Of a stretch of DNA of 20,874 bases, positions 9,395 to 17,140 are shown one piece after another. The DNA is from Chara braunii. Its lineage: Eukaryota; Streptophyta; Charophyceae; Charales; Characeae. The notes under the pieces were generated by a model, which did no database searches, was not told the DNA's origin, and worked only from the letters and a program-made list of their open reading frames with translations. Each line of letters opens with the position of its first letter. Within the stretch, counting starts at the first letter, position 1. A program made the translations under genes and the position numbers. The stretch covers positions 1,267,623-1,288,496 of the forward strand of contig BFEA01000112.1 in assembly GCA_003427395.1 (NCBI GenBank), read 5' to 3'.

Positions 9395-9984
9395 TCAAGT
9401 GACCCTCTCTCCACCGCCTAGCACCTTTTGCAACTCTGCACACCATTCTTTTCCTTTTCCATTTAAATGTTTCCATTTTTCCAGAGTTTGAACTGGGCTA
9501 CCTGCAACCTTACACAGAACTTCCCCTGTCCAGGTCCCCGGCCTAGCTGGGCACCCAAGCTAAAGGATCTATTTTTTTCTTTTCCTCTTCTTTTTGTTTG
9601 TCAGAGTCAGTCTATGTCTTAGCTGCGCTAGGATAAGCTCTGATGCATTGCAGGATATTTGCCCGCTGCGTAAAAATTTTGCTAAAGGATCTCTTGTTAC
9701 TATGTTTATATGATCACATCTGGATTCAAACGTGGGTCTGTATTTCAACAGTTCATGGGTGTACCAAAGGACCTAGGCCCGTTGGTACTTTGATAAAGGA
9801 TCTGTTTCTGTTTTCCTTTTTGTTTTGTTTGTTTCCCTGTTTTGCATCAGGGGTTGAGGGTTCTCCATTCAAAAGACCTCCTGGGGTGAGGCCTGCTTGC
9901 ACCGGGACTGAGCGATATTGGCCTTCAATCTCCGCTATAGTGACAGTACGTATTGATTAATTATTGCAGCAGGTGGAACCGTGT
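9395..9984. other. Unassigned region with three AAAGGATCT motifs
   Basis: TAAAGGATCT recurs near 9561, 9683 and 9794, and two of these are followed by T/C-rich runs of TTTTCC and TTTGTTT type. This may be an old triplicated segment with a period of about 110-120 bp. No gene is supported. Confidence 0.35.
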
Positions 9985-10854
9985 CCTTGGTAGTTAAGCC
10001 AACCTCCTCCCATACAAGATGATGGCTAAGGCGCTGTGCAACCGACTGCTGCCGTAAATGCACAACCTCATCCACATGGTCCAACCAGGATTTATTCCCC
10101 AAAGAAATAGACAAGTCAACATTCTACTAGTCAATTAAACAATCAAATATGCTCGACAACGAAGAGTGGAGGTGGCCGTACTATTCATAGACTTCGAAAA
10201 AGCATACGATCACGTGGACTGGAACTTCCCGGACCTATGCCTAGCTAAAATGAACTTTGGACGCTGGGTCCATACCCTGCACCAGCCGGCGGCCATAAAT
10301 ATAAAGATAAAAATGGTCACCTGTCCCCCCATTCCCACTTAGGAGGTCGGTAAGACAAGGCGACCCCATCGCCCCTCTCCTCTTTCTCATAGTCATGAAA
10401 GCAGTCGCTGTGCTAATTAGAGCAAATCCAGCAATCGAACGCATAGACATCCCTGAACTCCAACACCACAAGATCCCAGTTACTTCCCTATTTGCTGATG
10501 ACCTGACCGTCCTCACTAAAGCAACCACATCAAGTATCGGTGCCCTGGCACAGACCATCCACCTGTTTTCCATAGCTGCGGACATGAAAGTCGACTGCAG
10601 ATCAAAGACGGAAGAGTGGTGGCTTAACGGGGACGAGCACCCCCACCACAGGACTCCCAATCAATTCGAAAGCAAGGGAAGATGCAATTCCCACTTTGGG
10701 AGTTCGCCTTACGGCTATGGTCCCCCCCCCAAAAAAAAGATCATGCCGACCGAGTGGTCCAAACTGCCATGATTCAAGCGATGGAAAGATGGAAAGGCCT
10801 CCATACATCATTGGCAGGCAGGGATCTAGCGATCAATAATGCTATACTGTCCAC
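9985..10854 (+). pseudogene. LINE reverse transcriptase, 5' fragment, decayed
   Basis: Translated in shifting frames, this matches a non-LTR retrotransposon reverse transcriptase (L1-type in layout). YKMMAKALCNRL starts at about 10013, followed by QPGFIPQRNRQVNILL, then FIDFEKAYDHVDW (10184-10222) with the first catalytic Asp. RQGDPIAPLLFL is at about 10353, and the FADD catalytic box is at 10491-10502. A later block, ERWKGLHTSLAGRDLAINNA, is typical of the region C-terminal to the RT. In-frame stops (about 10055 and 10136) and at least two frameshifts show it is dead. Upstream endonuclease sequence is not recognisable. The reading continues across the hAT-like insertion at 12067 and again at 14671. 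Confidence 0.9.
10847..10854. repeat. 8-bp target-site duplication, left copy
   Basis: CTGTCCAC abuts the left end of the hAT-like element and is repeated exactly at 12059-12066. Removing the element and one copy restores the LINE reading LST-IWYKTAFWAL. Confidence 0.9.
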
Positions 10855-12058
10855 CAGGGTTGCCGGCGTTCGGGACAGGCCGAACGCCCGAACCCGAACG
10901 CCCGAATGTACGGGACCCCTTCGGAAGGCGTTCGGCCGTTCGGGCCGAACGCGGACCAAAAAAAAAAAAAAAAAAAAAAAAATTTCAAAAAATTCCGAAA
11001 AAAAAAAATGTTCTGGAGAAAACTAAACCAAACAACATTTTTTTTTATAAAACAAACAATTATAACCGGGAAACGGGCCCGGCGTCCCTTACATGAGTAC
11101 TGCAGCACACAGGGCTGAAAGAGGCACTCCTGGCCAATCTCATCCCCAGCCACAGTTATATCACCGCTTGGGACCCCTGCCCCCCGGGCACAATATAGTC
11201 TCCAATTTACCAATCCGTATTTTCCAAATTATCTACAGCAGAACATCTAAAAACCATCTGGCGAAAGACAGAACAGGACAGAGCAAGAAAGGTGTACCAA
11301 AACGACAGAAAGTCTAAAGGAACAAGCTACCACAAAGGCACAAGCTATGTATACTACCACAAGGCCTATAGTTACTATCCTAAATTTAACTATAACACGA
11401 TGCACAAGTAACAAAAATCATCACTCTTCCTATCAATTGTTCACAATGGCACATTTATAATACAGTGTCACAGAAGAGATCACAAATTTGCATGGCCACT
11501 ACATCCAAATTCTTTACCAAATTTGAATTAAAAATCAAATACAGAAAATAAACACTATGATAAAAATAAAAAATAAAAAAAAAGAGAATTAAAATGAGTG
11601 AGTGTGCCAGCACCTTTTCAACACCGCCATCTTTGCCGATTTTTAATTATTTTTTTACACTGACAAATGCCCTGAAAATTTACATAATCAATAACTCATT
11701 AAAAAAAAATAAAAAAAAAATAAAATTGTTTAGGCCCCAAAATAAAGTGAAAACAAAAAGTTAAAAGTGAAAAAAAACAAAATAGTGAGTGCGTGAGCAC
11801 GTTTTGACACCCCCATCTTTGACGATTTTTAATGTTTTTTTGGCTTAGCAGAATGTCTTCAAAATTTATAAGCGTGTAGGTTACATCATAGAGAACTCAC
11901 AAAAAAAAAATTCAGAAAAAAAGCCTTATTTTTAGGCCCCGAATTTTTTTTTGGCGGGGGCCGAACCTGGAGGTGGTCGGCCCCCGAACAGGACCCCGAA
12001 CGCCCGAACGTTCGGGGGCCAGCCCGGGGGCCCCCGAACGTGCGGTCAGGTAACCCTG
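10855..12058. mobile_element. 1204-bp non-autonomous hAT-like transposon
   Basis: The left end is CAGGGTTGCC. The right end, read inward on the opposite strand, is CAGGGTTACC (9 of 10). An exact 8-bp TSD, CTGTCCAC, flanks it. CAGGG termini with 8-bp TSDs are the hallmark of the hAT superfamily. The ends carry dense arrays of CGAAC/GTTCG: seven at 10865-10955 and six at about 11959-12041, probably transposase-binding motifs. The interior is AT-rich with homopolymer runs and a diverged internal duplication, and no transposase ORF. It needs an autonomous hAT elsewhere. It interrupts a LINE, so it is the younger insertion of the two. Confidence 0.92.
11595..11875. repeat. Diverged internal tandem duplication in the hAT-like element
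   Basis: GTGAGTGTGCCAGCACCTTT (about 11598) and GTGAGTGCGTGAGCACGTTT (about 11785) begin two similar stretches that continue CACC..CCATCTTTG(C/A)CGATTTTTAAT and then TTTTTT. The period is about 187 bp. Confidence 0.7.
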
Positions 12059-12066
12059 CTGTCCAC
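12059..12066. repeat. 8-bp target-site duplication, right copy
   Basis: CTGTCCAC immediately follows the right end of the hAT-like element. Confidence 0.9.
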
Positions 12067-12163
12067 CATATGGTACAAGACTGCATTTTGGGCCCTGCAA
12101 CCAAGCCAACATACCCAGTTGAGAACAGCAACAGCAGCATATCTATGGCTCAACAACCACGAG

Positions 12164-12183
12164 CTACACACGTGCATCAAACG
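12164..12183. repeat. 20-bp target-site duplication, left copy
   Basis: CTACACACGTGCATCAAACG is present here and exactly at 14651-14670, on the two sides of the 2467-bp TIR element. It lies in LINE coding sequence (HTCIKR), which proves that the element inserted into a pre-existing LINE. Confidence 0.88.
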
Positions 12184-12322
12184 TGTGACGCGCCAACTTC
12201 CGGACCTGTGCTATCTTCCCCACCCACCTCCCCCTTTCTTTTCTGTCTTTTGTCGAATTTTGGGTGACCATCCGACGAGGCCTCCTTTTGTATTTTCACG
12301 AATGTAATATGTGGGGCCCTCG

Positions 12323-12344
12323 GATCAATTTTTGAAAATTGATC
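12323..12344. repeat. Perfect 10-bp inverted repeat with 2-bp spacer
   Basis: GATCAATTTT-TG-AAAATTGATC lies near the left end of the 2467-bp element and is followed by a T-run. It could be a hairpin with a structural role or chance; no function is assigned. Confidence 0.6.
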
Positions 12345-12998
12345 TTTTTGCAAATTGGGAATTACCTGGGAATTATGCGCGCCTTAGCGAGCGCGCTAGG
12401 AATTTGGGTCGACGATTAGGATTTTCGGAATAAGCGGGATCCAATGTGTCCTTTCTTGTGCATGAATATTCGCAACTTCGTCTTGGAAAGCTCTGGGAAT
12501 TTTTGCAGAAATCTGAATAGGCATAGGACTTTCCCACGCGCCCGTTTTGCCGCGCAGATATGGTATTTTTCAATTTGAATTAGTCGTAATTGTTTCGGTG
12601 CCTTTTTGCCATCGCGACAGCGCCATGCATGCGAGCCTCCCCTCCCCGCTTCCCCCGCTGTCCTCGACACTCCATTCTTCGCGTTCATGCTCCTCCTCTC
12701 TTTGTAACCGTTTTCCATCTCCCCATCGCCTTGCGCGTCCGTTTTGCGCTATTCTTCGCACTCTTCTTCTTCCCGCTTCGAACTCCCGCACCGAAACACC
12801 AGGTCGACCCGCTATCACTCCCTCTAGCCAAAGAGACACGCCGTGTAAGAGGGAAATTCCTGATACACGACGATTCTGATTGGCTGCAGCTGGGATCCAG
12901 AGGATCCACATGGCTTTCGACGGGCAATCCTTGAATCTTCTCCTACTTCTCCCTGTTTCAGTCCTAACCCTTCCTAGCATCTATCTTTCTTTCCGCAG

Positions 12999-13006
12999 CT
13001 ATAAAT
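12999..13006 (+). promoter_or_regulatory. TATA-like box in the TIR element
   Basis: CTATAAAT sits about 60 bp upstream of the ATG at 13064, in a CT-rich leader (CTCTCTCTCGACTCATCAG). The layout fits a pol II core promoter for the gene carried by the element. No expression evidence is available. Confidence 0.45.
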
Positions 13007-13063
13007 TCCGCAAGCGCTCCCGAAAATCTCTCTCTCGACTCATCAGCCCGCTTCCGGGAAGTC

Positions 13064-13189
13064 ATGGCTAGATGGTATGAAGGAAAGTGCGAGTCGAAAA
13101 GTCCCGACAAGCTGGCTGTAATCTGGGCACGCGGCATGTTGGATCGCCCGACGGACTGTGGGATCCGAGCAGGGCCGTGCAGAGGCTAA
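13064..13189 (+). CDS. Short ORF (41 codons) downstream of the TATA-like box
   Basis: The ATG context is GGGAAGTCATGGCT, close to a favourable plant start. The predicted product starts MARWYEGKCESKSPDK, contains three further-spaced Cys residues and ends at a TAA at 13187-13189. It could be a first exon, an upstream ORF or chance. No copy of this part was found next to the other two gene copies in the window, so conservation does not support it. Confidence 0.3.
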   Translation: MARWYEGKCESKSPDKLAVIWARGMLDRPTDCGIRAGPCRG

Positions 13190-13301
13190 GTCGGCGGGGT
13201 GACGATCGCTATGGTGGATTAGCACGTGACGGTCGGGATCGTCAATGCAAGTGAGACGTTCGAGTCGGAAGTGAGTGAGTGCATGGCCCGGGGCCATGGT
13301 G

Positions 13302-13583
13302 GAATTTTATGGCCGAAGTGCTTTCTTTCCTTTCTGCTCCAAACTTTGTATCTTCGAATGTGAGTTTTGATCACTTGGCATTTAAGTCGGGACATCTCTG
13401 GGCAAGATCGCCTGACACTCTGTGATTGCTTTCATCTAGATGTGTATAAGAGAATTTTATGGCCGAAGTGCTTTCTTTCCTTTCTGCTCCAAACTTTGTA
13501 TCTTCGAATGTGAGTTTTGATCACTTGGCATTTAAGTCGGGACATCTCTGGGCAAGATCGCCTGACACTCTGTGATTGCTTTC
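13302..13583. repeat. Perfect 132-bp direct duplication around an adapter remnant
   Basis: 13302-13433 and 13452-13583 are identical, offset by exactly 150 bp. The 18-bp gap between them is occupied by transposase adapter sequence (see 13433-13453). The absence of any mismatch and the nature of the spacer point to a library or assembly artefact and not to biology. Confidence 0.93.
13433..13453. other. Tn5/Nextera mosaic-end junction adapter remnant
   Basis: CATCTAGATGTGTATAAGAG, plus one more A, matches the centre of the Nextera mate-pair circularisation junction: the Tn5 mosaic end AGATGTGTATAAGAGACAG preceded by the end of its inverted partner. The final CAG is missing. The sequence is synthetic or vector in origin and should be masked. 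Confidence 0.93.
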
Positions 13584-13824
13584 TACTCGTTTCTCCCTTC
13601 TAATCTGTGTCCCTACTCTCCCTTCTCCGGTCGCGACATGTCCTAATGGATGAATTATGGTAACCTTGTTTCTCTCACTTCGATATGTGCATGCAGTAAG
13701 CCGTGATTGGAGGTATTGTTGTAGCATGATTGCAGGGATGATTGGCTGAGCGACTGAATGATTGGGTTGTCTGGATTGACAGACGGATGATGTATGATTA
13801 AGATTTGTGCTTACCTTTGTTGCC

Positions 13825-14411
13825 ATGTGGACTGACGGCCCCAACCCAACCTGGCGCCAACTTCCCGTGCCCCCGCCGCGCCCCTTCCCATACAACGAGG
13901 AAAGGACACGTGAATGCGAGTGGGACGTACGAGAAGTCGTCGCCAAGATAGGAGGGCGTTACTACTTTCCTCCCGAAACTCGGTGCTCTGGATTCGTTGG
14001 TGCGGGTTTTCTTATCATCGATACACACTTTCCACCATATTCGTTGTTATTGCTTTTTAACGAACTGAGCGTCGTCCCGTGGGCGGCAGTGGAGCCTCAT
14101 TGGCCTAACACTCTGTGCAGCGATTGTCGTCGCCTCGAGCGTTATCAGACCAAGGGGTTTCACTACTGCACACGCGGCGAGAACGAACATAAGGAAAAGG
14201 CCACTCGGTTGAGGCCTACCGCACACGCGGCGAGAACGAACATAAGGAAAAGGCCACTCGGTTGAGGCCCTCCACGTCAAACTCGGAGTTGTGTAGCGAG
14301 CGCCGAGGCGACCTCATCCAAAAACGAGATACCACGTGTATACCCGCCCCCGTTCACACGAAACGAAGGGTGACGGCTCGTTGGGAAGTCCAGCAATACT
14401 TTTTGGATTGA
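13825..14411 (+). pseudogene. Conserved Cys-containing gene family, copy 1 (frameshifted)
   Basis: An open frame from ATG 13825 encodes MWTDGPNPTW, then a Pro-rich stretch, RTRECEWDVREVV, GAGFLIIDTHFPPY, VVPWAAVEPHWPNTLCSDC and GFHYCTRGENEH. A 53-bp tandem duplication (14168-14269) then shifts the frame. Reading on after it gives RLRPSTSNSELC and KRDTTCIP, ending at TGA 14409-14411. These blocks align with the minus-strand copy at about 18283-17815 and in part with 16928-17140. Differences fall largely at third codon positions (Val GTC/GTA, Pro CCG/CCT, Cys TGC/TGT), so the family was under protein-level selection. The G.GF...LLL..L.VVPW...LCS.C order faintly recalls the start of a SET domain leading into a MYND zinc finger, but the Cys spacing is not a full MYND and this is speculation. 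It may have introns upstream. Confidence 0.65.
14168..14269. repeat. 53-bp tandem duplication that breaks copy 1
   Basis: A 49-bp perfect repeat starting GCACACGCGGCGAGAACGAA occurs at 14168 and 14221. Because 53 is not a multiple of three, it shifts the conserved frame. The homologous minus-strand copy near 18000 has a single unit here. Confidence 0.93.
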
Positions 14412-14650
14412 ATTTTCCATAGCTGCGAGTCCCGCACGCGCCTTTTTCTCCCTTAAAACCCGCGCGGCGACATATCTTCTTCTTACTACAATCGGGTCAA
14501 CACGGGGGATTTCAGTTCCGTCTGTGTCCCCACACTCAATTTTCCAAAAATCCTTGGCACACCCCATCATCATTGCCTTTTCGGGGCCCCTTCCGCAAAC
14601 CGCAACAATTCGACCGAAAGGTAGTGCAAGGCGTGAGGTTGAGCGTCACA

Positions 14651-14670
14651 CTACACACGTGCATCAAACG
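14651..14670. repeat. 20-bp target-site duplication, right copy
   Basis: CTACACACGTGCATCAAACG directly follows the terminal GCGTCACA of the 2467-bp element. Confidence 0.88.
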
Positions 14671-14850
14671 AGTGGCCCAAGCACAAGTAGCACAGCCAAG
14701 GAACAAAAGGGGGCTCACAATTATTGACACGGGGACCAAATAAAGGCGCTTATTTTTAAGGCCATCGCCCACCTGCGGCTAGCGGACGACCTGTCGTGGG
14801 CCCCATTGGCATATATGCAGTTACCTTCGTTTTTGGCCGAAGGGTAAGAG
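14651..14850 (+). pseudogene. LINE fragment, 3' part
   Basis: The frame resumes as HTCIKRVAQAQVAQPRNK, then RGLTIIDTGT. After a +1 shift it reads IKALIFKAIAHLRLADDL and SWAPLAYMQLPSFLAEG. This is the continuation of the LINE polyprotein interrupted at 12183. No poly-A tail or 3' TSD is identified beyond it, so the element's end is uncertain. Confidence 0.8.
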
Positions 14851-14860
14851 GACTGAGCAC

Positions 14861-14881
14861 AACGTCGGGAGAAGACGAAGG
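14861..14881. repeat. 21-bp inverted repeat, left arm
   Basis: This sequence (starting AACGTCGGGAGAAGACG) is exactly inverted at 16858-16878. Both can be read as TSGEDEG(T/N)C in the same codon phase. A 2.0-kb element bounded by them is possible, but the flanks show no TSD. Confidence 0.6.
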
Positions 14882-15009
14882 GACATGCACGGAGCAGCGC
14901 TCAGCAGGGGGGGAAGACGGCACGCACGCGCAGAGTGGGAACCGAGTTTACGCGACATGCAAGAATTCAAAAATGGCCGCACACGCTTCAGCACGAAGAA
15001 AATTTTAAT

Positions 15010-15780
15010 GCCGCCAACCGAAATTCCTAACCGCTTCTTGGATTTCTTTACGCGGTCGTGAACCGTTCGCGCTGAGGACTAATTTGAACTAAGACAGGCA
15101 ATTTCGAAAGATACATGCATTTAGTTTCCAAAAATGAAAGACAGACCCCGCTTTTCTTGATCAGTTAAGATCCGTGCTTCAGGGCTTACTTCGGATTCTA
15201 CTCCGAAGGGTACGTGAAGCCGCAAAGTACGGATCCCGGCTTGTCACACACTCTTTTTATGGTTGCACCGTTGGATCGGCGATCTGACAACCACATTTAA
15301 ACTTTCCCGTTCCATAATGTCTGGGGATAGGCCCAACTTTTTTGGGGGGGGTGGAAACACAAGCAAATTCATTATAATGATAAATCGAGGACGGGGATCT
15401 TACAATTTGACCCCGAGTACTGACAGGATCAGCCAGCTTGGGCCGATTTTTCAGGAGGTATTGGTGGTTTAATTTCCAAATCTTGTCTTCCCTTCCCAAT
15501 AACTTTCAATTTTGATTTCTCATCTCCTATTTCCAACTCACCTCTGTTATGTTTCTTCTACCTGACTCTAGCTATGTGCTGCTTTTCTTTTTTTTTTCGC
15601 CCCTGTTCCGCATGAGGCAGCTGCGCCTTAATTAACCGATGCTTATCAGAATGCAAGCACAAGTTCCCCACCTCCACCAACCTTTTCTATACCTTTTTTG
15701 TTTTTTTCCCAGAAGCAACAACATTCAATTACGAAACTGACGATGCCATTTCCTGTACATATTGGTTGCCCCCGGAGTAA
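15010..15780. other. Unassigned region
   Basis: No supported gene. CTTCGGA-TTCTAC-TCCGAAG at 15189-15208 is a perfect 7-bp hairpin, and GGTATTGGTGGTTTAA at about 15457-15472 resembles an inverted TTAAACCACCA end (compare 19039), but no partner was found. Confidence 0.35.
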
Positions 15781-15789
15781 AAACTGGGT

Positions 15790-15940
15790 TGAGACTTCCT
15801 TCAGCCTTTCCTTTCCCCTTTACCCCTCCCTACCGTAGCACAAAGTTCTAGACCTTTGGGGTGAGACTTCCTTCAGCCTTTCCTCTTTCCTTTCCCCTTA
15901 ACCCCTCCCCCTACCGTAGCACAAAGTTCTCGACCTTCAG
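15790..15940. repeat. Tandem duplication, period 72 bp
   Basis: TGAGACTTCCTTCAGCCTTT begins at 15790 and 15862. Each unit ends with CTACCGTAGCACAAAGTTCT followed by (A/C)GACCTT. The second unit has a small pyrimidine insertion. Confidence 0.88.
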
Positions 15941-16430
15941 ATACTATGCAGTATTGTCTCCGTTTCTTCCGACTAAACACACCATATACGGTCTGGACTT
16001 TATACAACAGCAAAATACCATCAAAATCACTATTGATGTGGTTGGGACATGATAAGAAGTTCTTTGGGAAAAAAAAAGTAGTTCTTGATAAGGAGGACAA
16101 CGTCGATCGAGAGCAAACCTTTTTTCTCCTTTTTTTTTTTCTTAAGCCACCAGTACCTCGGCCATATATCGGTTGTGGGCTGGCGCCACGACTTTTGAGG
16201 GCCCGGGCAAAATCCAGGGCGTTAATGAAAATGATCAACGGCAGCCCAGATCCCCGCAGGCCGCGGCGCGTTAAACCACCAGCACCCCCGAAGCAGCCTT
16301 CCCTAACCAATTTCTTGGGAAGCTACCAAAGCTCTTTGAACTTGGAGATTGAGGGCATATTCACACTACCAATTCCTGATTGTATCAGTCAGACCTGGAT
16401 GATTCTGACCGCAACCACGTCCAAAGCTTC
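15941..16430. other. Unassigned region
   Basis: A plus-strand frame of 188 codons (15946-16512) is open, but it crosses homopolymer runs and the U6-like relic, so I do not accept it. TTAAGCCACCAGTACC (about 16142) and TTAAACCACCAGCACC (about 16271) resemble the TIR of the element at 19039, without paired ends. Confidence 0.35.
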
Positions 16431-16434
16431 GAAT

Positions 16435-16570
16435 AAAAAGTCCTCGTGTGAGTATGCCTTCAAATGGGACGTATTATCCTTGCACAGGGCTATGCCAATC
16501 TTCTCTGCATGATCCCACGTTCTAACGGAAGATTCGCTCAGTTTGCTTAACGAGGGGGCTTGCTCGGCCA
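16435..16570 (-). pseudogene. Degenerate U6 snRNA-like unit A
   Basis: Read on the minus strand, 16507-16470 is CAGAGAAGATTGGCATAGCC, then CTGTGCAAGGATAATACG. This matches about 33 of 39 bases of the conserved U6 core (ACAGAGAAGATTAGCATGGC, then CCCTGCGCAAGGATGACACG). TTAGAACG upstream resembles the U6 TTGGAACG. The ACAGAGA box begins with G, and the AGC triad is changed to GGC, so it is unlikely to splice. The 5' stem-loop is not recognisable. A T5 pol III-type terminator lies at 16439-16435. It could be a retro-pseudogene or a snRNA-derived SINE. Confidence 0.6.
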
Positions 16571-16710
16571 CTCACCACATGCACAAAAGGACAAAAAACA
16601 CGTGCAAGCCTATGCTAATCCTTCCTGTATCGGCCCCCATGATCTGATACAAGATTCATTCTCATTTTGTCGAGACTAGTGAGCCTCGCTCAACCACTCA
16701 CCACATGATG
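16571..16710 (-). pseudogene. Degenerate U6 snRNA-like unit B (tandem neighbour)
   Basis: On the minus strand CGATACAGGAAGGATTAGCA followed by TAGG resembles U6 CGATACAGAGAAGATTAGCATGG, retaining an intact AGC triad. Units A and B also share the sequence upstream (GAATCTT..T.AGA..) and the flank GTGAGTGG..GAGC, and ACTCACCACATG recurs at 16571 and about 16695. The result is a diverged tandem array with a period of about 124 bp. The similarity falls off after the AGC triad. Confidence 0.5.
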
Positions 16711-16848
16711 CACAAAAAGACAAAAACAATGATAGCTGTCTTTTTTTCCCCCCCTTTTCTCATTGAACCCCACGGGGAAGCCTCCTCTAGTTGACACGAA
16801 TAAATTGAAAACGAAGTTAACTCCTCGTGCACAATCCGATGGAACCAC

Positions 16849-16902
16849 GGGCAGTTACCTTCGTCTTCTCCCGACGTTAAACATGAGCGTGGGTAACTGC
16901 CC
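16849..16902. repeat. 11-bp inverted repeat GGGCAGTTACC/GGTAACTGCCC
   Basis: The arms at 16849-16859 and 16892-16902 are perfect. A second overlapping hairpin, GAGCGTGGG-TAACTG-CCCATGCTC, shares the right arm. The pair lies at the 21-bp inverted-repeat arm 16858-16878 and just upstream of gene copy 2. Function unknown. Confidence 0.65.
16858..16878. repeat. 21-bp inverted repeat, right arm
   Basis: Exact reverse complement of 14861-14881; it ends CTCCCGACGTT. Confidence 0.6.
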
Positions 16903-16927
16903 ATGCTCAACCCTCTCGTTGATCCGC

Positions 16928-17140
16928 CACAGCACCCTTCCGCCCTTCCCGATTGCAAATGAAGACAGTGTGTACTGCGATGCGAATGTGCAGAGCTCGT
17001 TGTTGCGGACCAACGGGTTCATTTATACAACTCGTCCAAGGCTTACCACGTAGGGGGGAGTGGGTTTGTTATGATTGATCGGTTTTCCTCCCCTCCCTTG
17101 ATCTTGCCTTACACTGATTTAACGGTGCTGCCTTGGTCGA
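16928..17140 (+). pseudogene. Conserved Cys-containing gene family, copy 2 (truncated, frameshifted)
   Basis: The reading HSTLPPFPIANED aligns with the Pro-rich part of copy 1. After a one-base frame change it gives LRCECAELVVADQR, HVGGSGFVMIDRF and LTVLPWSTA, which align with ECEWDVREVVAK, GFVGAGFLIID and LSVVPWAAV. Similarity is lost after about 17140, where the LCS(D/E)C block would be expected. No TGTGACGC end was found for this copy. It lies only 0.5 kb from copy 3 in the opposite orientation. Confidence 0.55.

Larger units (their letters stand above)
12059..12183 (+). pseudogene. LINE fragment between the two nested insertions
   Basis: The frame reads LLSTIWYKTAFWALQPSQ, then a run including AAYLWLNNHELHTCIKR, which continues the LINE polyprotein from 10846 without loss. 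It ends exactly at the TSD of the 2467-bp element, and the protein resumes at 14671. Confidence 0.85.
12184..14650 (+). mobile_element. 2467-bp TIR element carrying a conserved gene, 20-bp TSD
   Basis: The left end begins TGTGACGCGCCAACTTC. The right end, read inward, begins TGTGACGCTCAACCTC: eight perfect bases, then a one-base gap and continued similarity. It is flanked by a perfect 20-bp duplication of LINE sequence. A matching end, TGTGACGCCCAACCTC, occurs at 17600 next to another copy of the same internal gene, so this is a repeat family. The interior holds a TATA-like box (12999-13006), a short ORF and the Cys-containing gene copy 1. About 150 bp of the assembled length is probably an adapter artefact (see 13302-13583). 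No known transposase is visible. Superfamily unknown; a TSD this long is unusual for a DNA transposon. Confidence 0.8.

Noticed and set aside
12323-12344. Intrinsic terminator (hairpin plus T-run)
   Set aside because: The stem is AT-rich and the context is not bacterial, so a rho-independent terminator is not meaningful.
14277-14573. 98-codon minus-strand ORF
   Set aside because: It is antisense to the end of gene copy 1. Part of it resembles the plus-strand frame of copy 3, but so would any antisense of a conserved region; sense-strand codon patterns are stronger.
12184-14650. LTR retrotransposon (TG...CA ends)
   Set aside because: The ends are inverted, not direct, repeats, and the 20-bp TSD does not fit the 4-6 bp made by retroviral-type integrases.
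15946-16512. 188-codon plus-strand ORF
   Set aside because: It crosses homopolymer runs and the U6-like unit and has no recognisable motif.
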